Positions 34,865 to 43,785 of a DNA stretch of 64,000 nucleotides are shown one piece after another. Each line of letters opens with the position of its first letter. The stretch's first letter is position 1. The stretch comes from a bacterium (GTDB lineage: Bacteria; Bacillota; Clostridia; Lachnospirales; Lachnospiraceae), in NCBI GenBank assembly GCA_030524675.1, contig JAUNGE010000002.1, positions 1 to 64,000 on the forward strand, written 5' to 3'. The notes beneath the pieces were generated by a model. That model was not told the origin of the DNA. It saw only the letters and a list, made by a program, of their open reading frames with translations, and ran no database searches. Position numbers and translations under genes: made by a program.

Positions 34865-36022
34865 ATGGGCAGTTTGCAGTTTAAGAAGATCAATAAAATC
34901 TATCCGAATGGATTTCATGCCGTTCATGATTTTGACCTGGATGTCAAGGACGGAGAATTTATCGTCTTTGTAGGTCCGTCCGGCTGCGGAAAATCGACTG
35001 TTCTGCGCATGGTGGCAGGTCTGGAGGCGATATCGGACGGAGAGTTGATTCTTGATGGAAAAGTCATCAATAAATGCCCGCCGGTGGAGCGCGATATCGC
35101 CGTGGTCTTCCAGGATTACGCACTCTACGGAAACATGTCCGTGTACGACAATGTGGGAATGAGTCTTCGCGTCAGACACGAGAAGGATACCGTGATTTAT
35201 GACAAAGTGCAGGAAGCATCGGGTATTCTGGGACTAAAAAACTTGCTGAAACGTTTTCCAGGACAGCTCTCCGGAGGACAGAAACAGCGTGTGGCGCTTG
35301 CCCGCTCCGTCGTGAGACAGCCGAAAGTCTTTCTGATGGACGAGCCGCTCTCCAACTTGGATGCAAAGCTTAGAAACAGCACCCGCGCAGAGATTGTCAA
35401 GCTGCAAAGAGACCTCGGTGTTACAACTATCTATGTCACACATGACCAGACGGAGGCCATGACGATGGCAGACCGCATGGTAGTCATGAAAGATGGCATT
35501 GTGCAGCAGGTGGGAACACCGGAGGAGATTTATTACAAACCATGCAACCTGTTTGTGGCGGGATTTATCGGCGCACCGCAGATGAACTTTATCGAGGGAA
35601 GAATCGAGGGAGGGCAATTTGTGTTTGCGGATAACCGCCTGGATTTGGCGGACGATATTCTGGAAAAGCTGGCAGCATATCAAGGAAAAGAGTTGATACT
35701 GGGTGTGCGTCCGGAGCAGTTTGAGGCAGCAGACGGCCCTGGAGCGGATGTCATCTGTGGAGAACTGGAGAACAAGGAATTTTTGGGAAATTATCATATC
35801 TTGTATCTGAACGTCGGAACTATGACTCTGCTTTGCAGAATTGATGGAATGAAGGATGAGAGACACGCAGTCGGAGACAAAGTTTTCGTCAGATGTCAGA
35901 AGAAACATATCTACTTCTTTGATAAAGAAACAACGGAACAGATACTGTATGTAAATGCGGAGAATACAAAAACAGACAATGCAAAAGCAAACGATGCAAA
36001 CGCAGGCAAGGATGGTGAGTAG
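34865..36022 (+). CDS. ABC transporter ATP-binding protein (MsmK/UgpC type)
   Basis: 385 residues. Walker A GPSGCGKST near residue 37, signature LSGGQKQR near 135, Walker B VFLMDEPLSNLD near 155 and switch His in VTHDQTEAMT. A C-terminal TOBE domain follows, ending in a low-complexity Asn/Ala/Lys tail. It energises CUT1-type sugar importers. Many Firmicutes share one distant MsmK among several importers; this locus has its own, embedded among small membrane proteins. Confidence 0.95.
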   Translation: MGSLQFKKINKIYPNGFHAVHDFDLDVKDGEFIVFVGPSGCGKSTVLRMVAGLEAISDGELILDGKVINKCPPVERDIAVVFQDYALYGNMSVYDNVGMSLRVRHEKDTVIYDKVQEASGILGLKNLLKRFPGQLSGGQKQRVALARSVVRQPKVFLMDEPLSNLDAKLRNSTRAEIVKLQRDLGVTTIYVTHDQTEAMTMADRMVVMKDGIVQQVGTPEEIYYKPCNLFVAGFIGAPQMNFIEGRIEGGQFVFADNRLDLADDILEKLAAYQGKELILGVRPEQFEAADGPGADVICGELENKEFLGNYHILYLNVGTMTLLCRIDGMKDERHAVGDKVFVRCQKKHIYFFDKETTEQILYVNAENTKTDNAKANDANAGKDGE

Positions 36023-36038
36023 AACGGTGAGTGGGACA

Positions 36039-36461
36039 ATGAATAAGAGAAAACAGGAAGGAATTGGACTGACAGCCACAGCGAAAGGGTTGGTTGGAAT
36101 AGCCGCCATCGGACATTTGATTTTTACCAGTATTCATGTGAAAGCACTGCTTCTGCTGGAAAACGAAATTTGCGGATTTATCATGTTTCTGTTTGTGCTG
36201 TTTGGTCTGGTGGCCCTGTTTGAGGCGACGAGAATCCGAGAGGGCCGTATTCTGGAAAAGCTGTTTACTGCCATTGTGTGCGGTGTCACATCTGGAATGG
36301 GGCTGATGCTTGTCAATATTTACCGCAGTGCTATTGCGAACCAGAGGGGTCTTGAGCCGGCCCTGGTGACAAAAGCTGTGGGATTTTCCATGGTTGTTAT
36401 CGCGATTTATGTGGTTGCGTGTGTACTGCTTCTGATTGATATAGTAAAGAATCGTGGATGA
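36039..36461 (+). CDS. Four-helix membrane protein of unknown function (operon gene C)
   Basis: 140 residues from the ATG 16 bases after the ATPase stop; a longer frame upstream overlaps that gene and is not needed. Helices near 17-37, 44-64, 75-96 and 113-135. Not recognised. Same general build as operon genes A, B and D. Confidence 0.72.
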   Translation: MNKRKQEGIGLTATAKGLVGIAAIGHLIFTSIHVKALLLLENEICGFIMFLFVLFGLVALFEATRIREGRILEKLFTAIVCGVTSGMGLMLVNIYRSAIANQRGLEPALVTKAVGFSMVVIAIYVVACVLLLIDIVKNRG

Positions 36462-36491
36462 CTTCTAAAGAAGAAAGGAACAGCGAATAGC

Positions 36492-37007
36492 ATGAAAAAG
36501 AATGGAGAGCAGAGAAAGAGGAAACGAATATCGGACAATGTAAAAGCAGGGATTCTGCGCTGGTGGATTGCCGGAATGTGTTACTTTTTCATCGGTTTCG
36601 GTACACAGATGGGTGCATTTCAGGACCCTGTGGACCTAGTCTTTTTCCTGGGCGTGGGAATCGGGCTGGTGACAATCTGTATTTACAATCCCATTGCCTA
36701 TGCGGTGTTTGATATCAAGAGGCGCGGGGAGATTGTCAACCAGAAATACTACCAGCGCAAAGGTTGGCAGAATGCTGCGCTGAAATTGGCGGAAATTTTC
36801 AAAAATATCTTTCTGGTAGCGCTTGTCTATCTGACGTATCAGGGCATCAATCTGCTTTTCAATCAGATGCGGGGACTTTCCATGGACACCGTTTCCGTTC
36901 CTGGAGAGCCATTTGGATTTGCTACGCTGTACCTTCTCTACTATCAGGTGGTGATGGGGCTGAAGGACACGATTGTGCAGGCACAGAAAGGCGGACAGAA
37001 TGAGTAA
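36492..37007 (+). CDS. Four-helix membrane protein of unknown function (operon gene D)
   Basis: 171 residues. A very basic N-terminus (KKNGEQRKRKR) precedes helices near 22-42, 47-70, 103-123 and 140-158. Not recognised. Its last eight bases overlap the start of the first lyase gene, which ties this membrane protein translationally to polysaccharide cleavage. Confidence 0.72.
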   Translation: MKKNGEQRKRKRISDNVKAGILRWWIAGMCYFFIGFGTQMGAFQDPVDLVFFLGVGIGLVTICIYNPIAYAVFDIKRRGEIVNQKYYQRKGWQNAALKLAEIFKNIFLVALVYLTYQGINLLFNQMRGLSMDTVSVPGEPFGFATLYLLYYQVVMGLKDTIVQAQKGGQNE

Positions 37008-39021
37008 TCTTGTTTTTATCGGAGACTTATCCAGATATCAAAGAGATTTGGAAGGGGCAAGAAAAGAGCGCTATGAGAGGCTTCTGGCGCAGGCGGACCG
37101 ATATCAGACCATGATTCTTCCGAAAGTCCATCCAAAAGAGAGTACGACCTACATGGGAATCGCCATCGTCAACTTGGCGCTGGCCTACCTTCTCAGCGGG
37201 GAGGAGAGATACTTATCGGAAGCAAAGCGGTTTATGAACACGGTACTTTCCTATGAAAAATGGGGGAATGCCCACCTTGTCAATGTGGATTTGTCCGCTT
37301 CCTGGATTCTATTCGGGCTTTCTTTAGGGTACGACTGGTTAAAGCCGTATTTGAAACAGGAGGAAGCGGAGAGGATATCTGCCAAAATCAGGCATCATGC
37401 GGATATCATGTACACATACAAGCGTGACACGTTCGGGCACGGATGGTCCACGAATTATTACCAGAATCACAACTGGATCAATATGACAGGGCTGGCGGCT
37501 GCCGGATATGCCCTGATGGGGGAATGGGAAGAGGCTCGTGTTTACACGGAGGAGGCCAAAGAAAATTTTGCCAGAGTATTTTCTTATCTGGCGGACGACG
37601 GCTCCAATTATGAGGGAGTCCCTTACTGGAGATATGGCGGAATGTGGCTGTTTGTCTACGCGCATCTGCTGAAAGTTCAGGAAGGTATCGATTATTTTCA
37701 GACGAGTGCATATTTGAGACATACATTTTATTATCGCCTGTACCAGTCGAGCGGTGATTTTTCACAGCAGCTAAATTTCGGAGACAGCCACGACAGGCAC
37801 AGCGGCCATGCACCATGCGTCTACTATAAGACGGCAGCAGAATATCAGGATGGATTTGCGCAGACATTTGCCAATATGGTAGTGCATGAATTTTTGACAG
37901 AAGAAGCAACAGAGAGCAAGATTAAGCCAGGAATCCTTCCTGAGGCGGCATTTGAATTTCTCTGGTATGACCCAGATGTTGCAGAGAAGGATTTAAGTCT
38001 GCTTCCGAATGTTCGATACTTTGAAGATTTGGGACTGCTCTCTATACGGGAGAACTGGAGCCGTGAGAGCAGGGTCCTGACTATAAAATGCGGCTATCCA
38101 GGCGGCAGAAAACAGTGGGAAACGGGTTTTCGCCTGCTTCGGGAGGAGGGGATTGACTGTCTCTCCCTGTCCCATCACCATCCGGACAATCTCTCTTACA
38201 TCTTTGCGAGCGGAAAGGAATTTTTGACCTGTGAGGATGGATACAACCGCAACATCATGCCGGACAATCACAATGTCATTCTGGTAGACCACACTTACAC
38301 GGATGCCGTGGATGTGAATGATGTGTATGTGAAGAGTGTGAAAATGAGGATGGAGCAGAAGGGGGAGACATTCAATGAGAGGACGTACGGCGGCAGCGTG
38401 ACTGCAGTGAAGCAGAAGGGCAACGTGGTGCTGTACCGCGCACAGACGACAGGCGTGTACCCGAAAGCACTGAACATGCGGGAAGTGAGCCGGATGCTGC
38501 TCACGGATGGGCTGTCATTCTGGATTTTTGTGGATGTGTGCAGGAGTGAAGACCCCCACCAATATCAGCTGATTTCCAACACGGACCAGAAAGGCTGGCA
38601 GATAGAGGAAAATAGTTTCCGGTATGCTATGCAGACGGGCGATATTCGCTATACCGTATTTTCCGATCGGAGCATACAGACTAGGCAGTATCAGCAGGAA
38701 GTAGTCAGCGTGATGACGACTCAGGAGCCAGACAAGGTATGTCGGGTTTTGATGGAAACATTATGTTTTGAGTCAGCATGTCAAGAGAAAGAGCAGATTT
38801 TTTTTGAGTGTTTTACGTTTGAAGGAGCCAAAACCAAGTTGTCCTTCGAGCGGGGAGAGCTGACCGTAAAACACGGGGAGAACGTGTATCGAATTTCTTG
38901 CCAACCAAAATCAGGACAGGAAAAAGAAAACCAAAGCGAAACAGAGCAGAACGAAACTTTGACACCGATTCAGATTTTGGTGTCTGAGGGAGAGGAAGAA
39001 TGGTATGAGATACTTAAATGA
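37000..39021 (+). CDS. Heparinase II/III-family polysaccharide lyase 1
   Basis: 673 residues, no signal peptide, so cytoplasmic. The N-terminal (alpha/alpha) toroid has NHNWINMTG, SNYEGVPYWRYG and GDSHDRHSGH, the expected Asn/Tyr/His catalytic surroundings. The C-terminal antiparallel beta-sandwich begins near residue 340 (SLSHHHPDNLSY, GYNRNIMPDNHNVILVD). Enzymes of this fold cleave uronic-acid glycosides by beta-elimination, leaving a 4,5-unsaturated uronate. The start overlaps the preceding gene by eight bases. Substrate (glycosaminoglycan, alginate or other glycuronan) is not decidable. Confidence 0.85.
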   Translation: MSNLVFIGDLSRYQRDLEGARKERYERLLAQADRYQTMILPKVHPKESTTYMGIAIVNLALAYLLSGEERYLSEAKRFMNTVLSYEKWGNAHLVNVDLSASWILFGLSLGYDWLKPYLKQEEAERISAKIRHHADIMYTYKRDTFGHGWSTNYYQNHNWINMTGLAAAGYALMGEWEEARVYTEEAKENFARVFSYLADDGSNYEGVPYWRYGGMWLFVYAHLLKVQEGIDYFQTSAYLRHTFYYRLYQSSGDFSQQLNFGDSHDRHSGHAPCVYYKTAAEYQDGFAQTFANMVVHEFLTEEATESKIKPGILPEAAFEFLWYDPDVAEKDLSLLPNVRYFEDLGLLSIRENWSRESRVLTIKCGYPGGRKQWETGFRLLREEGIDCLSLSHHHPDNLSYIFASGKEFLTCEDGYNRNIMPDNHNVILVDHTYTDAVDVNDVYVKSVKMRMEQKGETFNERTYGGSVTAVKQKGNVVLYRAQTTGVYPKALNMREVSRMLLTDGLSFWIFVDVCRSEDPHQYQLISNTDQKGWQIEENSFRYAMQTGDIRYTVFSDRSIQTRQYQQEVVSVMTTQEPDKVCRVLMETLCFESACQEKEQIFFECFTFEGAKTKLSFERGELTVKHGENVYRISCQPKSGQEKENQSETEQNETLTPIQILVSEGEEEWYEILK

Positions 39022-40903
39022 CAATTTTGAGACATGGATTCGGTCTGTGGAGAAAAATCGGCAGATTATAGAAGAGATGCGTAAGGATGTGGACGCATTT
39101 ATGCCGGATTTCTCGGACTCGCCGGACAGACTGAGCAGATGGGGACATTATTACTTCTGTGACGATGACGGCGGGCGTCTGATTTTCGATTTACATTCTC
39201 CGAAAAAACATCGCTGTGAGGTCTGCGGCAAAGTGTATGAGAATGACATTCTGGATGGGGTTTGGACCTATTTTTACAGAAACAGAGCCGTTGTCATGGC
39301 ACTGGTCTCGGCAGTGGTGTACAAGGCCACAGGGGAGAGAAAATACTTTGAGTATTCTGTCTTTGTGATTGATTTCTATGCGCACCATTATCGTGAATTT
39401 ACCTTACATAACAAGGAGAATGTCATCTGTGATTCCTATGATACCATGAAATGGGGCTGTGGAAAGATGATGCCGCAGGGACTAAACGAATCCATCGTGG
39501 CTATCCGTTTTGTGCAGGCGATTGAGATTCTGCGCGATGAGCTGGATGCAGAATGGCTCAATATGGTGTATGAAACGATGTTTCGCGAGATGTTCCATCT
39601 TTTGGCGCCGCAGGCGACGCGCATCCACAATATCAGCTGCTGGAATCTGGCAGCTATCGGTGTGATGGGTTTGGCATTTCATGACAAGGAAATGCTCGAT
39701 TTTACATTCGGTAGCGAGTACAACATCCATGAGCAGTTAAAGAAAGGTGTGACCTCAGACTCCTTCTGGTATGAAGGGTCGATTCACTATAATTTCTTCC
39801 TGCTGGAGGGAATTTCGTACTTATATTTGTTCTGCCATATCTATGATTATGATTTCGGCGAGGAGAGCAGCCGGATTCTGACAAAGATGTTTGTACAGGC
39901 ATACTCTTACGCTTTTGACAACCAGTATCTTCCAAATCCGAATGATGGATGGCCAAACCTGAATTTAAAGACATTCAGCTATATCTATCATACCATGGCG
40001 AGAGCAGAAGGGGAGGACAGCGAGATTGGAAATATCACAAAACTCATCGAGAACTGTCCAGCGCCAAGAACCATTCTGCCGCTGTCGGAGCCATACTACT
40101 GTCAGAATCAGGTATGTCTGGAACAACTGTTATTTAACATTGACTTTGACTACAGCAGATTCACTCCAGTGAAGCAGACGTCCCACAACTTCCCGAAGTC
40201 GAATTTCACCATGCTGAGAAACAAAAACTGGAATGTATTCCTAAAATATGGTCTGAACGGAAAATCTCATGCACATCCAGATATTATGAACGTGGAAATC
40301 ATGTACGGCGACCAGAGAGTTTCCAGAGACCTCTCCAATGCTGGTTATCGCTCCAGACTTTGCAATGAATGGCACAGGAAGACACTCTCGCACAATACTG
40401 TCTGCTGGAACGGCACCGACATCACCTCCAGAAGTCCAGGCGAGTGCCTGTATTACGATGAAAACAAAATAATAGCGAAGGCATCCGATGTCTACGAGGG
40501 AATTGATTATGTGAGAACCCTGGAGATTTCCGATACCTGCATGAGGGATGCTTTTAGCGTGGAAGGTGGAAAAGATGGCATTTATGACTATATCTTCCAT
40601 TTTGAGTCCAGCGTTGGACTGACTTATGACTGGGAGCTTGAGGATGCAGACCTTGGATTTCACGACAATGGATATCAGCATATCCTTGAGACAAAGAGAG
40701 TGAAGACAGCAGGTGCTGACAGTGCCGTGCTGTATGGAAAAGTTGGTGACAGGATGCTGAAAATCATAGTGAGTCTGGGAGACGGGCAGGAGCTGTACCT
40801 GTTAAAGACGATGGACAATCCGGTGAACCGGACACGAAACAGCATTTTGGTGAGACACAAAGGTGCAGATGCGAAATATCAGCTGACGATGCAGGAACAG
40901 TAA
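39005..40903 (+). CDS. Heparinase II/III-family polysaccharide lyase 2 (alginate-lyase-like)
   Basis: 632 residues, no signal peptide. Near residue 60 a HRCEVCGKVYE knuckle follows a WGHYYFCDDDGG segment, a pattern I associate with PL15/PL17-type exolytic lyases. A helical toroid (residues about 95-340) has the NISCWNLAAIG and EGSIHYNFF active-site segments. A beta-sandwich with KSHAHPDIMNVEIMYG and LSHNTVCWNG follows. It overlaps the first lyase gene by 17 bases. The two cytoplasmic lyases probably act in sequence on imported oligouronides. The assignment to a CAZy family is tentative. Confidence 0.82.
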   Translation: MRYLNDNFETWIRSVEKNRQIIEEMRKDVDAFMPDFSDSPDRLSRWGHYYFCDDDGGRLIFDLHSPKKHRCEVCGKVYENDILDGVWTYFYRNRAVVMALVSAVVYKATGERKYFEYSVFVIDFYAHHYREFTLHNKENVICDSYDTMKWGCGKMMPQGLNESIVAIRFVQAIEILRDELDAEWLNMVYETMFREMFHLLAPQATRIHNISCWNLAAIGVMGLAFHDKEMLDFTFGSEYNIHEQLKKGVTSDSFWYEGSIHYNFFLLEGISYLYLFCHIYDYDFGEESSRILTKMFVQAYSYAFDNQYLPNPNDGWPNLNLKTFSYIYHTMARAEGEDSEIGNITKLIENCPAPRTILPLSEPYYCQNQVCLEQLLFNIDFDYSRFTPVKQTSHNFPKSNFTMLRNKNWNVFLKYGLNGKSHAHPDIMNVEIMYGDQRVSRDLSNAGYRSRLCNEWHRKTLSHNTVCWNGTDITSRSPGECLYYDENKIIAKASDVYEGIDYVRTLEISDTCMRDAFSVEGGKDGIYDYIFHFESSVGLTYDWELEDADLGFHDNGYQHILETKRVKTAGADSAVLYGKVGDRMLKIIVSLGDGQELYLLKTMDNPVNRTRNSILVRHKGADAKYQLTMQEQ

Positions 40904-41051
40904 AGCAGCGATTTTGTGAGCGGGACAGCACATATAGAATAAAATAAAACAGAATAGAGCGAAATACGATACCACAAAACATGCCAGGGATCGCTTTAGA
41001 GGCATATTCAGGCGAGACAATAAAAATTTAGTGAGATAGGAGAGTTCAAGT

Positions 41052-41786
41052 ATGAGAGCAGTTATCACAGGCGGAACAAGAGGAATTGGCCTTAGTGCAG
41101 CAGTAGCACTGGGAAAGGCAGGATATGACATTATTATCACAGGAATTGACAATGAGGCAGCAGTGACTGCACTGGCCGAATTAAAAGAGAACAACATCCA
41201 GGCAGAGTATATCTATGCAGACTCTATGAAAGAGGAGGATGTGGAGAGCTGCTTTAAGGCCATCGCAGAAAAGTATGATTCCATTGATGTTCTGGTAAAC
41301 AATGTAGGAGGTTTGGGCGGCAGACAGCGCTTTGAGGGAATGGAGACATCTTTCATGAGAAGAGTTATGGCATTGAACTTTGACAGTGCGTTCTTCGCAA
41401 GCCGTGCGGCAATCCCGCTGTTAAAGAAGGGTGCTCACCCGTCCATCATCAACTACAGCACCATCGCAGTGACTTCCGGCGGCGGTCCAGGCGCAGGTAT
41501 CTATGCAGCCAGCAAGGCAGCGATTGAGGGATTGACCCGTGCCCTGGCAAAAGACCTGGCAGAGTACGGAATCCGTGTCAATGCCGTATCCCCAGGAACC
41601 ATTGATACCGAGTTCCATGCGGCGACCAAGCGTGAGATTGTGGAGAGCTGGAAAGACCAGATTGTCTTAAAGAGACTGGGACAGGCTTCTGAAGTGGCAT
41701 CTGTGATTGAATTCCTGGCATCCGAGAAGGCATCCTTTATCACAGGTGAGATTGTCCAGATTAACGGAGGACAGGCATTTATCTAA
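41052..41786 (+). CDS. Short-chain dehydrogenase/reductase (KduD or DEH-reductase-like)
   Basis: 244 residues of classical SDR type: TGGTRGIG cofactor loop at 7-14, NNVGG near 85, active-site Ser near 136, YAASK near 151, and a C-terminal FITGEIVQINGG. In uronide catabolism SDRs of this kind reduce 5-keto-4-deoxyuronate (DEH/DKI) to 2-keto-3-deoxygluconate or act as KduD. Its place between the lyases and UxuA/KdgF-like genes supports this. Cofactor preference not determined. Ribosome binding site GATAGGAGAG. Confidence 0.88.
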   Translation: MRAVITGGTRGIGLSAAVALGKAGYDIIITGIDNEAAVTALAELKENNIQAEYIYADSMKEEDVESCFKAIAEKYDSIDVLVNNVGGLGGRQRFEGMETSFMRRVMALNFDSAFFASRAAIPLLKKGAHPSIINYSTIAVTSGGGPGAGIYAASKAAIEGLTRALAKDLAEYGIRVNAVSPGTIDTEFHAATKREIVESWKDQIVLKRLGQASEVASVIEFLASEKASFITGEIVQINGGQAFI

Positions 41787-41881
41787 CAGAAAACTGACTT
41801 ATCTAACAGAAACGGACAAGAGATATGCTGCCTGAGAGTGTAGGGAAACAGTAAAGAAAAACGGTAAAAAGAGACAGTAAA

Positions 41882-41927
41882 AAAGCGGATACGATCCGAA
41901 ACAGCTACAATGGTGAATATCCGCTTT
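41882..41927 (+). other. Hairpin before the mannonate dehydratase-like gene
   Basis: AAAGCGGATA pairs exactly with TATCCGCTTT across a 26-base loop, ending 10 bases before the AAGGGGG ribosome binding site. It could tune translation or be an mRNA processing stem. Confidence 0.5.
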
Positions 41928-41949
41928 GATGGAAGAAAGGGGGCTTCAT

Positions 41950-42975
41950 GTGAAGCTGGGATTGGGAGTCAGAAATGGTTTTTTTAATCATGATTATTTG
42001 AGTTTTGCACAGCAGCTGGGCGTGACGCATATCATTGTGTTCCGTCCTGGCGAAGAACTTCTGCCATCCTCAAAAGATGGATATTGGTCTCTGGATGACT
42101 TGCTTGCCATGAAAAAGATGGCGGCGGAGTACAACATCGAGATTGGCGGAATGGAGAATTTTAAGCTGAGTCACTGGGATCAGATTGTGTTAAAGGGTCC
42201 AGGGCGTGAGCAGCAGATGGAGTGTGTCAAGAGAACGATTTCTAATCTGGGAAAGGCCAAAATTCCGATTATGGGATATAATTTCAGCATTGCCGGAGTG
42301 TGGGGAAGAGTGGATGGACCGAATGCCCGCGGCGGCGCAATCAGTCCGCGCTGTGCGAAGGAAGTAAGTCCGCCGGAGGATACACCGATTCCAAATGGTA
42401 CATTTATGAACTTTGTGGTGAGACCAGATGCACCGAAAGGATTTCTGGAACCTGTGACCTCAGAGGAGATGTGGGATAGAGTGACATGGTTTCTGGAGCG
42501 TATCATTCCGGTCGCAGAGGAAGCAGGCGTCAGTCTGGCAGCACATCCGGAAGACCCGCCGATTCCGGTTCTGCGCGGTATGGGACGTATGTTGATTCGT
42601 CCAGAGTGTTATGACAGGCTGTTCTCCATCGTGCCGAGCGATAACATCAAAGTGGAATTCTGTCAGGGAACTTTTGCGGAGATGCCTGGAGTTGATGTCT
42701 ATGAGACGATTGAGAAATTTGCATCCGCGAACAAGATTGCCTATGTGCATTTCAGAAATGTGAGAGGCAAATATCCAGATTACCGCGAAGTGTTTATTGA
42801 TGAGGGCGATGTGGATATGGTGAAGGCGCTGAAACTGTACAAAAAACATGGCTTTGACGGCATCTTTATGCCGGACCATACACCGGCGTTTACAACTTGC
42901 CCAGATTCCCCGTATGCAGCAACGGCTCATGCGATTGGGTATATGAGAGGAATTATGCAGGCGATTGACGCATAA
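41950..42975 (+). CDS. uxuA: Mannonate dehydratase-like enzyme (UxuA family)
   Basis: 341 residues if initiated at the GTG six bases after AAGGGGG; an ATG 21 bases upstream lacks a ribosome binding site. TIM-barrel enzyme with KLGLG start, SLAAHPEDPPIPVLRG (metal-binding His and substrate loop), VEFCQGTFAEM, and a closing GFDGIFMPDHTP. UxuA converts D-mannonate to 2-keto-3-deoxygluconate, feeding the same intermediate as the neighbouring reductase. Sequence divergence from textbook UxuA is visible, so related C5-epimer acids are possible substrates. Confidence 0.8.
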   Translation: MKLGLGVRNGFFNHDYLSFAQQLGVTHIIVFRPGEELLPSSKDGYWSLDDLLAMKKMAAEYNIEIGGMENFKLSHWDQIVLKGPGREQQMECVKRTISNLGKAKIPIMGYNFSIAGVWGRVDGPNARGGAISPRCAKEVSPPEDTPIPNGTFMNFVVRPDAPKGFLEPVTSEEMWDRVTWFLERIIPVAEEAGVSLAAHPEDPPIPVLRGMGRMLIRPECYDRLFSIVPSDNIKVEFCQGTFAEMPGVDVYETIEKFASANKIAYVHFRNVRGKYPDYREVFIDEGDVDMVKALKLYKKHGFDGIFMPDHTPAFTTCPDSPYAATAHAIGYMRGIMQAIDA

Positions 42976-43041
42976 AAACATAGCTGCATAAAACCGCAAA
43001 GGCAAGGATGGCAGAAAGTCATTGCAGCAGGCAGCCATGAG

Positions 43042-43089
43042 AGCAGACAATCATAACAGCAGATAATCAGAACAGCAGACAATCGGAAA
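43042..43089. repeat. Three 16-bp tandem repeats in the kdgF leader
   Basis: AGCAGACAATCATAAC, AGCAGATAATCAGAAC and AGCAGACAATCGGAAA in succession. They lie directly upstream of the AAAGGAAG ribosome binding site. Confidence 0.75.
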
Positions 43090-43104
43090 GGAAGTGTCTT
43101 ATCT

Positions 43105-43428
43105 ATGGTTTTAAAATATGAAGATATTATTCCCACAAATCCTGACCCTGGAATCACCAGACGAATCCTGGCGCGCGGCGGCAATATGATGGGCGTGGAG
43201 GCAACGTTCGCGAAGGGGGCTGTGGGAACCGTGCATCAGCATGTACATGAGCAAGTGAGCTACATTGTCTCTGGTTCGTTTGAGTATGTGGCGGATGGAG
43301 TGGTATACCAGCTGAAAGCAGGCGACAGCTACTATGTGGCGCCGAATGTGCCTCATGGAGCGACGGCCTTGGAGGATTCTGTAATTTTGGATATTTTCAG
43401 CCCACAGAGAGAAGATTTTCTGAAATAA
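43105..43428 (+). CDS. kdgF: Cupin protein, KdgF-like uronate ring-opening enzyme
   Basis: 107 residues, one cupin barrel. Motif 1 (GTVHQHVHEQVSYIVSGSFEY) and motif 2 (LKAGDSYYVAPNVPHGA) supply the His/Gln metal ligands. Size and motif spacing match KdgF, which speeds conversion of 4,5-unsaturated uronates released by lyases into the linear keto form. It closes the uronide cluster, consistent with that step between the lyases and the SDR. Confidence 0.82.
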   Translation: MVLKYEDIIPTNPDPGITRRILARGGNMMGVEATFAKGAVGTVHQHVHEQVSYIVSGSFEYVADGVVYQLKAGDSYYVAPNVPHGATALEDSVILDIFSPQREDFLK

Positions 43429-43436
43429 GAAAATCA

Positions 43437-43545
43437 ATTTTCTTTGAAAAATGGCTACTTATTCATGTTTTTGGTGGGTCCCAAAGGTCAAAAATCCTCT
43501 TGCAAGCAAGCTTGCATCGGATTTCTGACCTTTTGACCCTGGTAT
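43437..43545 (+). repeat. Right half of the GGTCAAAA MITE family
   Basis: These 109 bases match 52330-52438 with few substitutions and about one gap, ending in the same right terminal sequence GACC-YTGGTAT. An inner TGCAAG-CAAG-CTTGCA hairpin is inside a larger GGTCAAAAATCC/GGATTTCTGACC stem. The stem could end transcription after kdgF. Confidence 0.75.
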
Positions 43546-43554
43546 TAATACATA

Positions 43555-43583
43555 TTGACAAGTCTGGTTTCGGATAGTATACT
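43555..43583 (+). promoter_or_regulatory. Sigma-A promoter of the aminotransferase gene
   Basis: TTGACA, 17 bp, TATACT. The -35 lies ten bases after the MITE copy ends. The predicted start is near 43590. Confidence 0.8.
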
Positions 43584-43589
43584 TTTGGA

Positions 43590-43785
43590 GAGCAAAGATA
43601 AATAAAGACAAGTGAAAACATACAGCCTGTCACTACCACCGGGTAGTGAATAAAAAGGTATTCAGAATTCTACCGTAGGTACGGCGTATCTTTGATATGT
43701 TAGAAGGTAGAGTTTTGAGTACCTTTTTGGTTTGCAGGAAACGTGCGAAAACAGCAAAAAAGAGAGACAGCAAGGAGGAAGGCAT
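43590..43785 (+). promoter_or_regulatory. Structured 5' leader with possible attenuator
   Basis: About 195 nt. A perfect CACTACC/GGTAGTG hairpin (43631-43648) is followed by a 23-bp imperfect stem (43652-43674 with 43706-43728) enclosing 31 nt. The distal strand ends in TACCTTTTT, which could form a terminator with the A-rich proximal strand. I could not match the loop to a known riboswitch or T-box. Confidence 0.5.

Larger units (their letters stand above)
43429..43785. other. Intergenic region: MITE half, promoter and structured leader
   Basis: No gene is seen. It holds in order the right half of the MITE, a promoter, a small hairpin, a long imperfect stem-loop and the AAGGAGGAAGG ribosome binding site of the aminotransferase gene. 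Confidence 0.6.

Noticed and set aside
41926-41949. Upstream TTG/ATG starts for the UxuA-like gene
   Set aside because: They fall at the end of the AAAGCGGATA hairpin with no Shine-Dalgarno sequence, whereas the GTG at 41950 is six bases after AAGGGGG and aligns with the family's KLGLG start.
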